From: Aristolochia californica
Taxonomy: Eukaryota > Streptophyta > Magnoliopsida > Piperales > Aristolochiaceae
Direction: 5' to 3'
DNA length: 64,000 nt
NCBI GenBank assembly: GCA_029961685.1
Contig: JARWKL010000007.1
Location: forward strand, 10,563,406-10,627,405
Under the pieces are notes generated by a model. The model made no database searches. It had not been told where the DNA came from and saw only the letters and a program-made list of their open reading frames with translations. The translations under genes and the position numbers were made by a program. Below, piece by piece: positions 42,795 to 54,311 of this stretch; position 1 is the first letter of the stretch; each line of letters opens with the position of its first letter.

Positions 42795-44804
42795 GCATCT
42801 ATTTGAATAGTGGCCTAATTTACCACATTTATAACAAACAATTTTCTTTTTTTTTGGAGGATTTCTTTCTAGGAGGAGGTCTCTGACAAGGGGGTGATCT
42901 CCTAGGTTCATGACGAGTCTTTTGATGAGACTGTCTTTTGGGATATCTCCTACTTTGGTGTGAGTAGGGTTCGGGTCTCTTAGAACGAGAGACTTTCCCT
43001 TTGCCCTTCCTTTGATTGGAAGGTTGTGGTCCTGTGTCACAGGCAAACTATTCATAGAATTCACCAAGCTCTTGCTTTCCAGTAAGATTTTGTTTCTTAC
43101 GCTAAGCTTGCAATTTTTAATCATTACATAAGGTCAGTTCTTCTTGGATGATAGCACTAGTAAGGAGACCATATGTATATTGATGGTAATTAATAATTCC
43201 TACCACATTACCTAACCTTTTTCTTACCTTATAGGCAAAAAGAGTTAGTAACCCATCAATAAATTTAGCTTTCTAATATTCATTATTGGCATCTGTTCTT
43301 TGCATAACCTTAGTAAAGAAAACATCTTTATACCATCTAAAATGGCTAAATGTTCTACACCTAAGATTCTGCAAAACTTCTCTTCCCTTATCAGTAGTGG
43401 AAGTCAAGTTTCCTATAAAATGATGAACAATACATGAAATCAAGGTATAAACTGCATCGTCCTTGCCGAGGTAGGCTTGGCCTAATTCAGTCTTGATAAC
43501 CTTTTTGGAATTTTAAATTTCATGATGTTGTTCAGGGTGAGGATATTATCCCACCAACCTTTGAGGATTTCAGAAAACCCAGTAGTTAACATTTCTGCTA
43601 CTCCTTGATCAGAATTCTTATGTTGCCGATAGATTGTACAACACATAAGCATTCTACTACAATGTTCTAGAATCTGATATTCAGACATGGCATCTATGTT
43701 CCATTCATAGATGGCTTTTCCATCATAAGCTTTTTGATCTATATACACATTCTCTTCATATAATAGGTCCTAAGGTGTAGGCCTATGATAATAGAGTTTG
43801 TGATTTAGATCCCAACGCCGAGTAGATTTCTTTGATAATCCAATTTTTGAATACTCGGTTAGTCTTGAATCATTTCCTGAAGAATTTCTTCAGTCTGATT
43901 GACATTGGTGAGACCTAAATCTTTGAGATTTAATGCTTGACCAACATCAGAATTAGATTATGCTGAAGGATTTAAATCTTCAGTATTTTGTGATAAAGAA
44001 TCTTCTTGAGATTCATCATCGTGAGATTCTTGAGCTTCTAGGATATGGAGGCTTTTACGAACCTCAGCAGCTCTTGCCTCTTGGGCATTTTGGGCTTGTT
44101 TAATTTGATCTTCCGATAGATTTAATTTTCCCAATCTGAATAATAATTCCTCAACTACTTCGGAATGATTATCCAATTTAAAGTTTCTACCTGGAACTGG
44201 TGGTTTGAGGAGCGATTTATTGTTCATCAACAATGGTAATTTGCGAGAAGCTAAGTCATAGGGATTTTAACAATATTTCTCGGTTGGATCTTTTTCCAAA
44301 AAATCTTCAATACGCGTTAGTTGTTGGCTAATTGTTTGAAGATTTAAATTGGTAAAGTTGTTTTGTTTCCTGATCTGAGCCATAGGATTGGGATGGACTT
44401 TAGGATTGACAAAAGCAACTGCTTCAACATAATCAGGGGATTTCCCTAATGCGCTTGGAAATTCAAGCTTTATCGGATCGGTAGGAGGATTGACTGATCT
44501 GATGGTAATGCCAGACCAAAGGTTTCATTCTTTCATTAGGGTAGAAAGAGTAGGCACAGTGGAAGAACCTAAGGGTCGTTTCTCTGCTTGCTTAAGTCTA
44601 AAATGCATAAACCAATCAACAAAAGACATAATTACCCTATTTGTTTCCAAATAAAGATAAAAGTCAGTTGGAAATGCCATGCGTTCTGCCTCCCCATAGG
44701 TGTCAAAAAACCAGTTTTTGAAACCTAGATTATTGGGGTGAAAGAATTCAGCTTTAATTGCTGCTCTGTCCACTACAAAAGGTGGTGGGTCCTTGAAAAA
44801 TCAT
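42795..44804 (-). pseudogene. Viral coat protein, copy 5 (broken)
   Basis: ATG 44804-44802, 2 nt after the MP stop, then a deletion of some bases in the first codons against copy 4 that shifts the frame. RAAIKAEFFHPNN, the VDWFMHFRLKQ block, the GWWDNIL block and the zinc knuckle CYKCGKLGHYSNRC (42836-42795) are all recognisable across several frames. The knuckle is intact. It lies in tandem with copy 4, same orientation, in the same age class. Confidence 0.78.
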
Positions 44805-44806
44805 AA

Positions 44807-45703
44807 TCACAGAGTAAAACCAGTCATTTCACTGGGAGTGGGAGAAGTCCTTTCATGCTCCCTTTCTCGATAGACCCCATGAGGTATATGGGTATCTGAT
44901 ATGTGGATTCCTTTGAATGAGGAATCATCCTTTATGGATTGTTTTTCATTGAAGTCCTGTAGGCAAGAGGATTGGCCTACATCAGAATATCAGGATGATG
45001 ATGGTGGTAAAGAGACCCGGTAAGGAGTCTTGTCCTTGAAATTAATTACCACATCACCATCTACTGATTGGATGACTTGATCAATATCCTGATTAATCAG
45101 GAATCGTGGAGGAACAACCTGGGGAATTGTCCAATTGGCTGGAAAATGAATTTCCTCCCAGTTGATCATCCTTGGAGTGGCAACATTGTCACTCATTAGA
45201 TCTGTCTCGATCAAAACAATCTTACCCTAATCTGGTAAGTGTAATACCTTAGGGACTAAGGTATTCATAATTTTGAAATGAATCCATGCAATTACTGCAA
45301 TGGTTTCAGTTCCAGGAATAAAATTGTATCCCTGTGTTAGAATCCTCAACTGGATAGATTCTAACAAATTCCTATCTGTTAAAGATAGGGTGAGGTTTGG
45401 ATGGACATTAAAATAAACAGGTCCCCAAGTGAGACTTGTTTCAACTATACCCATTAATGAGGGTTTCCAGTCCAAACAGCGACCATCCCGAAGTATGGCC
45501 TACAAACATGTGTTCATCCCTAGTAAGGTCAAGGGTTTGAACGCAATCTGTATGCATCCAATATGCATGTATTTTTTCTCAGTATCAGCGAGATACTTAT
45601 TGAGATCTATTAACTCTAATAATTTAAGAGTAGAATCTTGATTTTCAAGATTAATTATTTGTTCCATGGTTTTAATTCCCATGGAACTTGAAAGGGTGAA
45701 AGT
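44807..45703 (-). pseudogene. Viral movement protein, copy 5 (5' end lost at Athila junction)
   Basis: Minus strand from the break at 45703 to TGA 44809-44807. The 5' part (start codon and first ~40 codons) is gone; the break falls at the GGACTTTCACCC site that also starts copy 6. Core motifs HIGCIQIAFKPL and YFNVHPNLTLSL and the tail SEMTGFTL are present; stops and frameshifts lie at about 45230 and 44990. The last 14 bases, GAAAGGGTGAAAGT on the plus strand, are shared with the adjoining Athila sequence. Confidence 0.78.
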
Positions 45704-46867
45704 GTGACTTGATGGAAAATAGAGAAGGATATATTTACCAAAATGCCCTAAGTGAAATGGAGGTATTTTTTAGGGCAAATCGTATTAAAAGAAAGGAAAA
45801 ATTGTATTAAAGGGAAGAGAGCGTCGAGAGAAGAGGGGGGAGCATCGACCAAAATAGAGCACCGTGGACCGAAACAGGGGAAGAACCGAGAGGATTTTTC
45901 CACCGTCGTTCACCGCGTCACCGTCGTTCACCGCGCCACCATCGTCCACCGCCGTTCAGCAACCGAGAACAGACCCGAGGAGAGCTCGAGAGAGTCTCCG
46001 TCGCGGCGAGTTCGACAATGCCAGTTTCTATTTGCCAGGACGAGAGGTGACCCGAGAGGGCTCCTCCGGTGCCAATTCCGCATTCCGACCATCCTCCGGC
46101 GTCGATTACCTATTTCCGACCGTTCCCGGAGCTATTCCGACTCCGACCGAGACTCGAGAGAGCCGTTTAGAGTACTTCAACTCCGTTTCGTTCTTCGCCG
46201 GTCGTCACCTCCGTTCGTCGGCTTCTATCTTTCGTCGCCAGCGTCGTCTCTACCTCCGGCCACTGACTCTTGCTACCCGAAGCCATCAATTTCGGGAAAT
46301 TGCAGCACCCGTGAGAACGAGTCTGCTGCCTGAGCGAGAGGAAGGAGAAGGGGAGTAATTCATCATTTTGGAATTTAATTTTTCTATAGTTTGAACTTAG
46401 GTTTTGAATGTTTATTAAATGTGATTTGATAATTAATGTTTATTGAATATTTGTTTTCCGGATATTTGATTAAATTAGCTAGTTAGGGTAGGATTATAAT
46501 TTAGGTTGGATTTTGGTATTTTAATCCGATTTCTGTTTTTCACTCTATGCGCCCGAGAGGGGCTAGACGCAAGGATTGAGAAATCGGATCCGTGGTTACG
46601 TGGCGCTCGAGAGAGGCACGAATCACCGTAAAATCCAAAGTTGATGTTTCCTGTTGTGCAAGTTGTTAACCAGATGTTTGCTTGATAATTTAGGATATAA
46701 TTAGTGTTTAGTTCAGATTAATTCATCATATTTGGTTAGACTAGTTGATTGAAGAATACACAAAATTCAGTCCTCCCTGTGGATATGACCCTCGCTTCTC
46801 ACTAAATTACATGAACAATTCGTACGCTTGTGAGGTATAAAAGCCGATGTAATTAAATTTTACATCA
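45690..46867 (+). repeat. Athila 5' LTR (probably lacking its first ~260 bp)
   Basis: Ends ...TACATCA at 46867, before the primer site, with TCCCTGTGGATATGACCC near 46775, a block I recall from Athila/Tat LTR ends. A GC-rich block of about 500 bp (45830-46360) stands out; frames in it look accidental. If the LTR starts as at 54312, this copy lacks its beginning. If it starts at TGTGACTT (45702), it is complete at about 1166 bp. Confidence 0.7.
45901..45954. repeat. 18-bp tandem repeat, three units
   Basis: CACCGTCGTTCACCGCGT and two variants in a row inside the GC-rich part of the LTR. CG-rich, so prone to methylation and C-to-T change. Confidence 0.85.
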
Positions 46868-46873
46868 AGTTTT

Positions 46874-46890
46874 TGGCGTCATTGCCGTGG
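46874..46890 (+). other. Athila primer-binding site (tRNA-Asp type)
   Basis: TGGCGTCATTGCCGTGG, six bases after the LTR end. It is close to the TGGCGCCGTTGCCGGGG sites of Athila elements, with a few transitions. Confidence 0.75.
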
Positions 46891-47092
46891 AGGCACGTAT
46901 TAAGTGTATTTCTTTGTTCTCCATGGTCTTAGGTTAGATTTATTTTTATTTTAATTTTTTTTTTTGCTTTCATAATTTTATCTTGGTGATTTTGTATGGA
47001 ATTATTTTTATTTCTTCTAGTTAGTTCGTATTTTCAGTAGTGAGTTTGTTAGCTTAATTTGATAGTTCGTTTTGTTTTTGTTTTGTGTTTTT

Positions 47093-49321
47093 ATGCACGG
47101 GAGCCGCTCCCTAGGTGGACCATTAGCTCCCTTTGTTGAAGAGGTAGAACATATTTGTAGGAAAACACCCGAAGTCAAGTTAGGAGCTACCATGGCCAAT
47201 CAGGGTGAACCATTACAGTTACCTGCAGCAGGTGACCGTAGAGCCCTAAGGGATTATTCTATCTCATCTCACTTCACATCACCTTCTTGCATTATATTGC
47301 CACCCACTACTGCCGCCAGTTATGAGTTGAAAATGGGTGTGATCCAACTCCTCCCTACATTCTATGGCTTAGAGAAGGAGGACCCTTATTACCACATCAA
47401 GGAATTCTTAGATATTTGTGTAACTTTCAAATTCCAGAATTTCTCAGATGACTCTATCCGGTTAAGACTTTTTCCATTTTCACTTAAGGATAAGTCCAAG
47501 TCTTGGCTTAATTCCTTAGAGGTGGGCAGCATTACTTCATGGGACACATTAGTCATGAAATTTTTGTCCAAGTACTTTCCCATTCAGAGAACTACTGCCC
47601 TCAGAAGAGAAATTTCCAACTTTATGCAACAGGAGGGTGAACACTTTTATGAGGCTTGGGAGAAATGGAAGGATTTGATCCGTAGGTGTCTGCATCATGG
47701 GTCTGAGAAATGGCATTTAGTGCAATACTTTTATCAAGGACTTACACCCCAGGTTAGATCCATGGTAGATGCAACGAGTGGTGGGAGTTTGATGGGTAAG
47801 AGTGCTAGTGAGGCGTGGGACTTCATTGAAACGTTGAGTGATCAATCTCAGCAATGGGGTTCGTCATTTAATGTTGATAGGAGATCCCATGAAGCCAAAA
47901 GAGGGAGTCTCTACGAGGTTAGTGAAACACCCATGCTCATGGCCAAGATTGAGGGGTTGACTAGAAAAATTGATGCCCTTATGGTGTCCAAGAGTTCACC
48001 TGCTCATAACCCATCTACTGTCTGTGCTATATGCTCTGGTTCATCTCATCCCACACAAATGTGTCCATCTAGTTCATCCTACCCGGAGCTCATTGAGGAC
48101 TTGAATGCAGTCCAGAATTTTCATAGACCAAACCGGAACGATCCTTTTTTGAAAACATATAATCCGGGTTGGGCTAGACACCCAAATTTCTCATGGTCCA
48201 AGGGCCTACATGTTGGGGGTCCTTCAGGGTTTACTCAACCCCAAGCTCCGCGCCCACACTTCACTCAACAACCATTGAATCCACAAAAACCTTCACTTGA
48301 GGATACACTTCAATTATTCATGCAGAATACACGGTCCTCCATTGTTAAACTTGAAATGCAAGTGAGTCAGTTGGCCAGTCACATGAGTGAACAAGCACAA
48401 AATAGACTTCCGAGTCAAACCATTCCTAACCCCAAAAGCACACATGAGAGTGGGTTGAGTTCCAAACCCCACCATGAGCAAGCCAAAGCCATAACCACCC
48501 TTAGGAGTGGTCGTGAGTTGAACAATGGGGTAGGGACCACTAAGTCTAAGGAGTCAAAGGATGACAATGGGGACACATCATTGAGTGAAGAACCTCCCAG
48601 TTCTCCACCAACAGCCAAGCAGATCCCTAACCAAGTCCCACCAGCTCCTTATCCGCAGAGGTTATTGGGCCCACCTAGGAAAGGAGATAGCATGCATGAA
48701 ACGTTGAAACTGTTTAGTAAGGTTCACATTAACATTCCACTTCTTGATGCTATTAGGCAAGTCCCTGCCTATGCCCGATTTTTGAAAGACCTTTGTACAC
48801 AGAAGAGAAAACAACATGTTAACAAAAAGGTCTTTCTTACTGAGAATGTAAGCTCAATTTTGAAGCACAACACTCCTCCTAAAGTTAAAGATCTTGAATG
48901 TCCCACAATTTCATGTGTCATTGGTGAACATACTATCCAGAGAGCTCTTCTTGACTTAGGGGCAAGTGTGAATTTGCTTCTTTTCTTTGTGTACCAGCAA
49001 TTAGGTTTGGGGGATTTGAAGCCTACTCCCATCACACTTCAACTAGCTGACCATTCTTTCAAGATACCACGAGGAATAGTTGAAGATGTTTTGATAAAAG
49101 TGGACAAATTTCTATTCCCGGTTGATTTCATTGTTCTTGATACAGAACCAGTAGTCAATGTGACCAACCAAATTCCTGTCATCCTAGGACGTCCCTTCTT
49201 AGCCACATCTAATGCTATCATTCATTGTAAAAGTGGTGAGTTGGAGTTGTCTTTTGGAAATTTTAAGGTCTCATTGAATGTATTTAATGCCGGGCACCAC
49301 CACTTGAGTCTGATGATCTAA
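47093..49321 (+). CDS. Athila gag-protease, open frame
   Basis: About 740 codons from ATG 47093 (a later ATG at 47192 is also possible). Gag: the retrotransposon capsid block (GLEKEDPYYHIKEFLDIC, LFPFSLKDKSKSWLN, FLSKYFP) followed by FYQGLTPQVRSMVDA; knuckle CAICSGSSHPTQMC (CX2CX4HX4C) near 48030; Pro/Ser-rich linker with LRSGRELN. Protease: LLDLGASVNLL, the Athila-type DLG in place of DSG or DTG, then VILGRPFLATSNA. It stops at TAA 49319-49321. It forms the particle and cuts the precursor. It is the best-preserved gene of the element; pol downstream is broken. Confidence 0.85.
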   Translation: MHGSRSLGGPLAPFVEEVEHICRKTPEVKLGATMANQGEPLQLPAAGDRRALRDYSISSHFTSPSCIILPPTTAASYELKMGVIQLLPTFYGLEKEDPYYHIKEFLDICVTFKFQNFSDDSIRLRLFPFSLKDKSKSWLNSLEVGSITSWDTLVMKFLSKYFPIQRTTALRREISNFMQQEGEHFYEAWEKWKDLIRRCLHHGSEKWHLVQYFYQGLTPQVRSMVDATSGGSLMGKSASEAWDFIETLSDQSQQWGSSFNVDRRSHEAKRGSLYEVSETPMLMAKIEGLTRKIDALMVSKSSPAHNPSTVCAICSGSSHPTQMCPSSSSYPELIEDLNAVQNFHRPNRNDPFLKTYNPGWARHPNFSWSKGLHVGGPSGFTQPQAPRPHFTQQPLNPQKPSLEDTLQLFMQNTRSSIVKLEMQVSQLASHMSEQAQNRLPSQTIPNPKSTHESGLSSKPHHEQAKAITTLRSGRELNNGVGTTKSKESKDDNGDTSLSEEPPSSPPTAKQIPNQVPPAPYPQRLLGPPRKGDSMHETLKLFSKVHINIPLLDAIRQVPAYARFLKDLCTQKRKQHVNKKVFLTENVSSILKHNTPPKVKDLECPTISCVIGEHTIQRALLDLGASVNLLLFFVYQQLGLGDLKPTPITLQLADHSFKIPRGIVEDVLIKVDKFLFPVDFIVLDTEPVVNVTNQIPVILGRPFLATSNAIIHCKSGELELSFGNFKVSLNVFNAGHHHLSLMI

Positions 49322-50705
49322 GTCCTGTATTTAAGATAGAGATTGTTATGCTTGATGACGAATCCACTCTTAAATATTTTGAATATTGCATAACATCTTT
49401 AGACATGGACTATTTGATGAGGAAACATATTTCCGAGAGGTTGACTCTTTACTCAGTTTTGTACCTCTGTTGGAGGAAGCTTATGAGGTTATCACAACTG
49501 ATCATCCACAGGATCTTCATCTTGACTTGGACAAACCTCTTGAAACTTCCAAGCTAGATCTTAAGCCACTTCCTCCCACGTTGAAGTATGCGTTCTTGGG
49601 GCCCATGAACTCATTGCCAGTCATTATTTCCTCTGATTTGAGTATTGAGCAGGAGGAACAATTGACTGAAGTTTTACAAGCACACAGAGAAGCATTGGGG
49701 TGGACTCTTGATGCCTTAAAAGGGATTAGCCCCTCCATATGCATGCATCATATTCATTTGGAGGGGACTAAATCCTTAAATGAGATGCAACGTAGGTTAA
49801 ATCCCCATATGCTGGAGGTTGTGAGAGAAGAAGTCATCAAGTTGCTTGTGACAGGAATCATTTACCCTATTTCCGATAGCACCTGGGTGAGTCCAATTCA
49901 AGTTGTCCCTAAGAAAGGGGGGATAACGATAATGAAAAATGAGAGTGGTGAATTGATTCCCACAAGAACTACCACCAAGTGGAGTGTCTGCATTGACTAT
50001 AGAAAAATTAATTCTGCCACTAGGAAGGATCACTTCCCACTACCTTTCATTGATCAGGTGCTAGAGCGATTGGCCGGCCATAATTTTTATTGCTTCTTGG
50101 ATGGATACTCTGGCTACAATCAAATTCCCATTGCTCCAGAAGACCAAGAAAAGACCACATTCACGTGTCCATTTGGCACCTATGCTTACAGACACATGCC
50201 TTTTGGTTTATGCAATGCGCCCGCCACTTTCCAACGGTGCATGATGAGTATCTTTTCTGACATGATTGGTGACTTTTTAGAGGTCTTTATGGATGACTTT
50301 TCTATGTTTGGCTCTAATTTTGATACATGTCTGCACAATCTTTCACTCGTATTGTCCTGTTGCATTAAGTCCAATTTAGTCTTGAATTGGGAGAAATGCC
50401 ACTTCATGGTAAAAGAAGGAATTGTTTTAGGACATGTAGTGTCTGAGCGGGGTGTAGAAATGGACAAAGCCAAGGTTGACCTAATTACCAATCTGCCACC
50501 ACCTACTTCTGTGAAGGGGGTACATTCTTTCCTTGGCCATGCTGGGTTTTATAGGCGTTTCATTAAGGACTTTAGCAAAATTTCTCGTCCTTTGACGAAT
50601 TTGCTTGCTCAAGATGTTGTTTTTGCCTTTGATGATGCCTGTATTCATGCTTTTGAGACACTAAAGAAATGTTTGTCCACTGCACCCATTGTCCAACCCC
50701 CTACT
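49322..50705 (+). pseudogene. Athila reverse transcriptase (frameshifts at both ends)
   Basis: From about 49390 one frame is open to 50726. Seen: LGWTLDALKGISPSICMHHI, a WVSPIQVVPKKGG block, CIDYRKINSATRKDHFPLPF, YSGYNQIPIAPEDQEKTTF, MPFGLCNAPATFQRCM and the catalytic VFMDDFSMFG. Upstream the link to gag is lost by shifts between 49322 and 49390; downstream a shift near 50700 leads into RNase H. Catalytic Asp pair present. Confidence 0.85.
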
Positions 50706-51080
50706 TGGCTTTGCCTTTTGAGTTGATGTGTTATGCCTCTGATTATGCATTGGGGGCTGTTTTGGGGTAAAAGACAGATAAAATTCCCTGTGTCATTCAG
50801 TATGCTAGCCGCACTCTTCATGATGCTCAATTGAATTACACTACCACTGAGAAGGAGTTGCTAGCTGTTGTGTTTGCCTTGAACAAATTCAGATCATATC
50901 TGTTAGGGTCAAAGGTTATAGTGTTCACTAATCATTCTGCTTTGAAGTACTTATTATCAATCAAGGACACTAAACCTCGCTTGATTAGATGAATCTTACA
51001 ATTGCAAGAATTTGACCTTGAGATTCGAGATAAGAAGGGTTGTGAGATTATTGTTGCTGATCATCTATCTAGGATCTGTG
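50706..51080 (+). pseudogene. Athila RNase H
   Basis: After the shift: CYASDYALGAVLG, then a stop (TAA near 50768, probably from CAA), [38 protein letters not shown], a TGA from TGG near 50990, and the end VADHLSRI. Both stops are explained by transitions, as expected for a methylated old element. Confidence 0.78.
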
Positions 51081-51226
51081 TAGCACCTCAGGAAGGATTC
51101 CTTTCTTTAAATGATTCCTTCCCTGATGAACAACTTCTCCAAGTATCCCAGTTGCCTTGGTTTGCTGACGTAGTCAACTATCTTGTAACTCATAAGATTC
51201 CTGATTATTAGAGTAAACAAGATCGG

Positions 51227-52456
51227 TTGAAATTCTTTTCCCAAGTCAAACATTTTTTTTGGGATGACCCTTATTTGTTCAAGGTGTGTCCTGGCCAAGT
51301 CATTAGGCATTGTGTACATGAGCAAAACTTTGCTAGCATTCTTGAATTTTGTCATTCCCACGCATGTGGGGGACATTTTGGTGCTAGAAAGACAGCGGCT
51401 AAAGTCTTGCAATGTGGTTTCTATTGGCCTTCATTATTTAGAGATGCCCATGAGTTTTGTCATGTGTGTGATAGATGCCAACGGACTGGTTGTTTGTCTA
51501 GGAAGAACATGATGCCTCTTAACTCCATTCTTATTGTTGAATTGTTTGATGTGCGGGGTATTGACTTCATGGGTCCTTTTCCTGTCTCGTTCGGCTATCA
51601 ATACATCCTTGTTGCTGTTGAATATGTCTCTAGATGGATTGAAGCTATTGCATGTAAGACAAATGATTACAAAGTGGTGGTAAAGTTTTTAAAAGAAAAC
51701 ATCTTTAATCAGTTTGGTACCCCGAGAGCGATCATCAGTGATGGGGGATCTCATTTTTGTAACAGAGCATTTGAGACGTTATTGAAGAAATATTCCATCA
51801 CTCATCGGGTGTCCACTCCGTACCACCCGCAAACTTGTGGTCAAGTGGAAATCTCTAATAGGGAGATCAAACGAATTTTTGAGAAGTCGGTTCGCTTTGA
51901 TAGGAAAGATTGGTCCACTCGATTGGACGATGCTTTATGGGCCTATTGAACCGCTTATAAGACTCCTATTGGGATGTCTCCATTTCGCCTAGTGTTCGGC
52001 AAAACATGTCATCTACCTGTTGAGCTTGAGCATAGAACTTATTGGGCCATTAAGGCTTTCAATTTTGATTTGATTCAAGCGGGTGAGGAGAGAAATTTGC
52101 AATTGAATGAGTTGGAGGAGATACGTCATGATGCTTATGAGAATGCCAAACTGTATAAGGAGTGAACAAAGCTTTTACATGATAAATCTATTTTTCGCAA
52201 GTCTTTTACTGTTGGGCAGAATGTTTTACTTTATAACTCACGATTGCATTTGTTTCTAGGGAAGCTAAGATCCAGGTGGTCCGGTCCATTTGAAGTTACA
52301 CAGGTGTTTCCCCATGGCGCTATTGAGATCCGCAATCACGGAGACGGGTCGGTCTTCAAAGTTAATGGTCAGAGGCTCAAACCGTATCTTGAGAATGTCC
52401 CCACAACGGAGGAGGTGATGGTGATTTTCTTGGAGGAACCTGTCATTTCATCTTGA
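51227..52456 (+). pseudogene. Athila integrase (two stops)
   Basis: Open to 51949. Zinc domain: H..H ([10 protein letters not shown]) and CHVCDRCQ. Core: GIDFMGPFP with the first Asp, [11 protein letters not shown] with the second, and [16 protein letters not shown] with the Glu. TGA at 51947-51949 replaces an Arg codon in ALWAY.TAYKTP, and a second TGA comes near 52163. The C-terminal part LRSRWSGPFEV and VNGQRLKPYLE runs to 52456. Confidence 0.83.
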
Positions 52457-54301
52457 ATGCGTCAGAGTCTTGCTTATGACTATAAACTTAGCACATTGTG
52501 GGCAATCCCCACGTTTCTATCCCTTTGTACATTACATTTTTATTTTTGGTTTATTCATTCTTATTTGGGATAACCTTTGGAGTACTCTGGTCTTGATTGA
52601 TTGGAGGTCCCCCAACGATGTCGGCCCCATCATGGACTCAGGGTACTCTCTTGCCGGCTGAGAGCATAAATGGTTTCGGTAGTCGATGACCAGACTTTTG
52701 GTCCCTAGTTTGAGAGGTCTGTACTCAAATAACCGTTCTGGGATTGACCAGTTCGATCTTGAAGTATTGAATGAAAACCTTATGGTGAGTAACTTAAGGA
52801 CTTGTGTTCAGCGCGTGATTCCTGCTGCCTTCAGTGGCCAGTCACACGGAGATTTCTTCAAAGTGTGATGTGGGATAGCGGTTTCATCTACGGATGATTA
52901 CCTACGGGTACGGCTGATATGAGTAAACCTTCTTCGAGGGAGACTATGTATCATTCCTGAGGGTCTTTATTGACTTTTCGATATTATTGTTAATGACCAA
53001 ACACATATGATCCCACCTATGGATTTAGGAGCCCTAAGGGAGCTTAACCCTTACTCTGCTGGAGTATAACTAGCTAAGCTGTTATTCCTTTTTGTAGTCG
53101 TTCTAGTGTTTTAACTTTTCCCCATTGAGGACAATGTCAGGTTTAGGTTGGGGGGGAGGAAACGACTCTTTTATGTCTTAGCAATAATTTTCTTTTGATT
53201 TTTGTTCATGGTTTTCAAATTACTCCTCTTAGTATGTGGTTAACGTTAGTAGAGTTAAAATAAGTTGCTCAAATGTGTTTCAAATTTTTTTCGTAAAACT
53301 GTGTAGAATATGCCTATTAGAAATCTGATATCATTTGTTGTGATCCATGAGAATTCAGTGGGATAACTTACTATTGCATTAGACTTGGAACTTAGTTGCA
53401 AAAAAGAACATGTAAATCTAGTGTTGATCTATGTTAGTCTGAATAGTCTTGTATTCCTGTTTGAACTCATTCCTTTTTATACCTCAGTGAAATTCCTTGT
53501 TGTAATGTATGAATGCAAATGGAAATGCTCTTGCTTGCAAAAGATAGATAACTTCAGAAACAGCCTGGGCAAACCCAGGGACATGTACCAGAATAGTCGA
53601 TTACTTAAAAATAAGTGCATGTGCAATGAAGACGAATACAAAATGGTGGTAATACCAAAAGTATTCAGTGAAACAAAAATTACGCTGGTAATAGCAAAAG
53701 TGCGCTGGTAATAGCGTAAAATGGTTTTAAATCTGGAAGCAATGAGTTTCCTTAACTTTGATGATGAATTGTAATTTGAAAGAAGTTGCAGGTCAAGATT
53801 GAAATTGGTATATTTCTTTGGTGAGATTGTCAGACAACAGGCTTACTCTACTATTTTCTCTTAATTGTGATGTGACCAGGATTTTATTGTTATTTGTTGC
53901 CTCTTTGTTCTGTTGAATTAATTGCTTATGGGTCATATTGGTTCAGGTGGAGTAACAATGTGTGTATTTGGATTGATAATATGCTATATTTTACACAGGT
54001 TTTCAAATTACGCAGGATCTCATATGATTTTCAGATATTTTACGATACTAAGTGTTAGTCATATGCTAATGAGGAGTAAATTTTCTTCAGTTTTCTTTTT
54101 ATATTATTGATTTAGATGAACTTTGTGGGTAAATTCCATGCAAACTCTCACAAGACATAACTCGTCCACTACTGCAAAGTAGGGGTTTAACGGCTTGTTG
54201 CATGCGCTAAATGCAATCGTGCTTCCTACGAAAGTGGCATTTTGTTTCCTAGGCTTAATTTTGGTTCGATTGTTGTTTTGCTAGGGACTAGCAAAGATTT
54301 A
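52457..54301 (+). other. Athila 3' region without recognisable gene
   Basis: 1.85 kb between integrase and 3' LTR. Athila elements often carry an env-like ORF here; I see only short frames (53385-53711 is the longest) and no clear membrane segments. A first polypurine run, TTGGGGGGGAGGA, lies at 53148-53160, placed as in many Athila elements just after pol. Confidence 0.6.
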
Positions 54302-54311
54302 GGTTTGGGGG
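54302..54311 (+). other. Athila polypurine tract before the 3' LTR
   Basis: GGTTTGGGGG directly before TGTGATAGATG, the likely start of the 3' LTR. Confidence 0.6.

Noticed and set aside
45752..46358. Two overlapping frames of 164-193 codons in GC-rich DNA, gene-like in composition
   Set aside because: They lie inside the Athila LTR, overlap in two frames and show no recognisable domain; GC-rich DNA favours long frames. Noted as an odd LTR block only.
52470..54110. Short frames between Athila integrase and 3' LTR as an env-like gene
   Set aside because: None exceeds about 110 codons or shows a signal peptide, fusion peptide or clear membrane anchor that I can defend.
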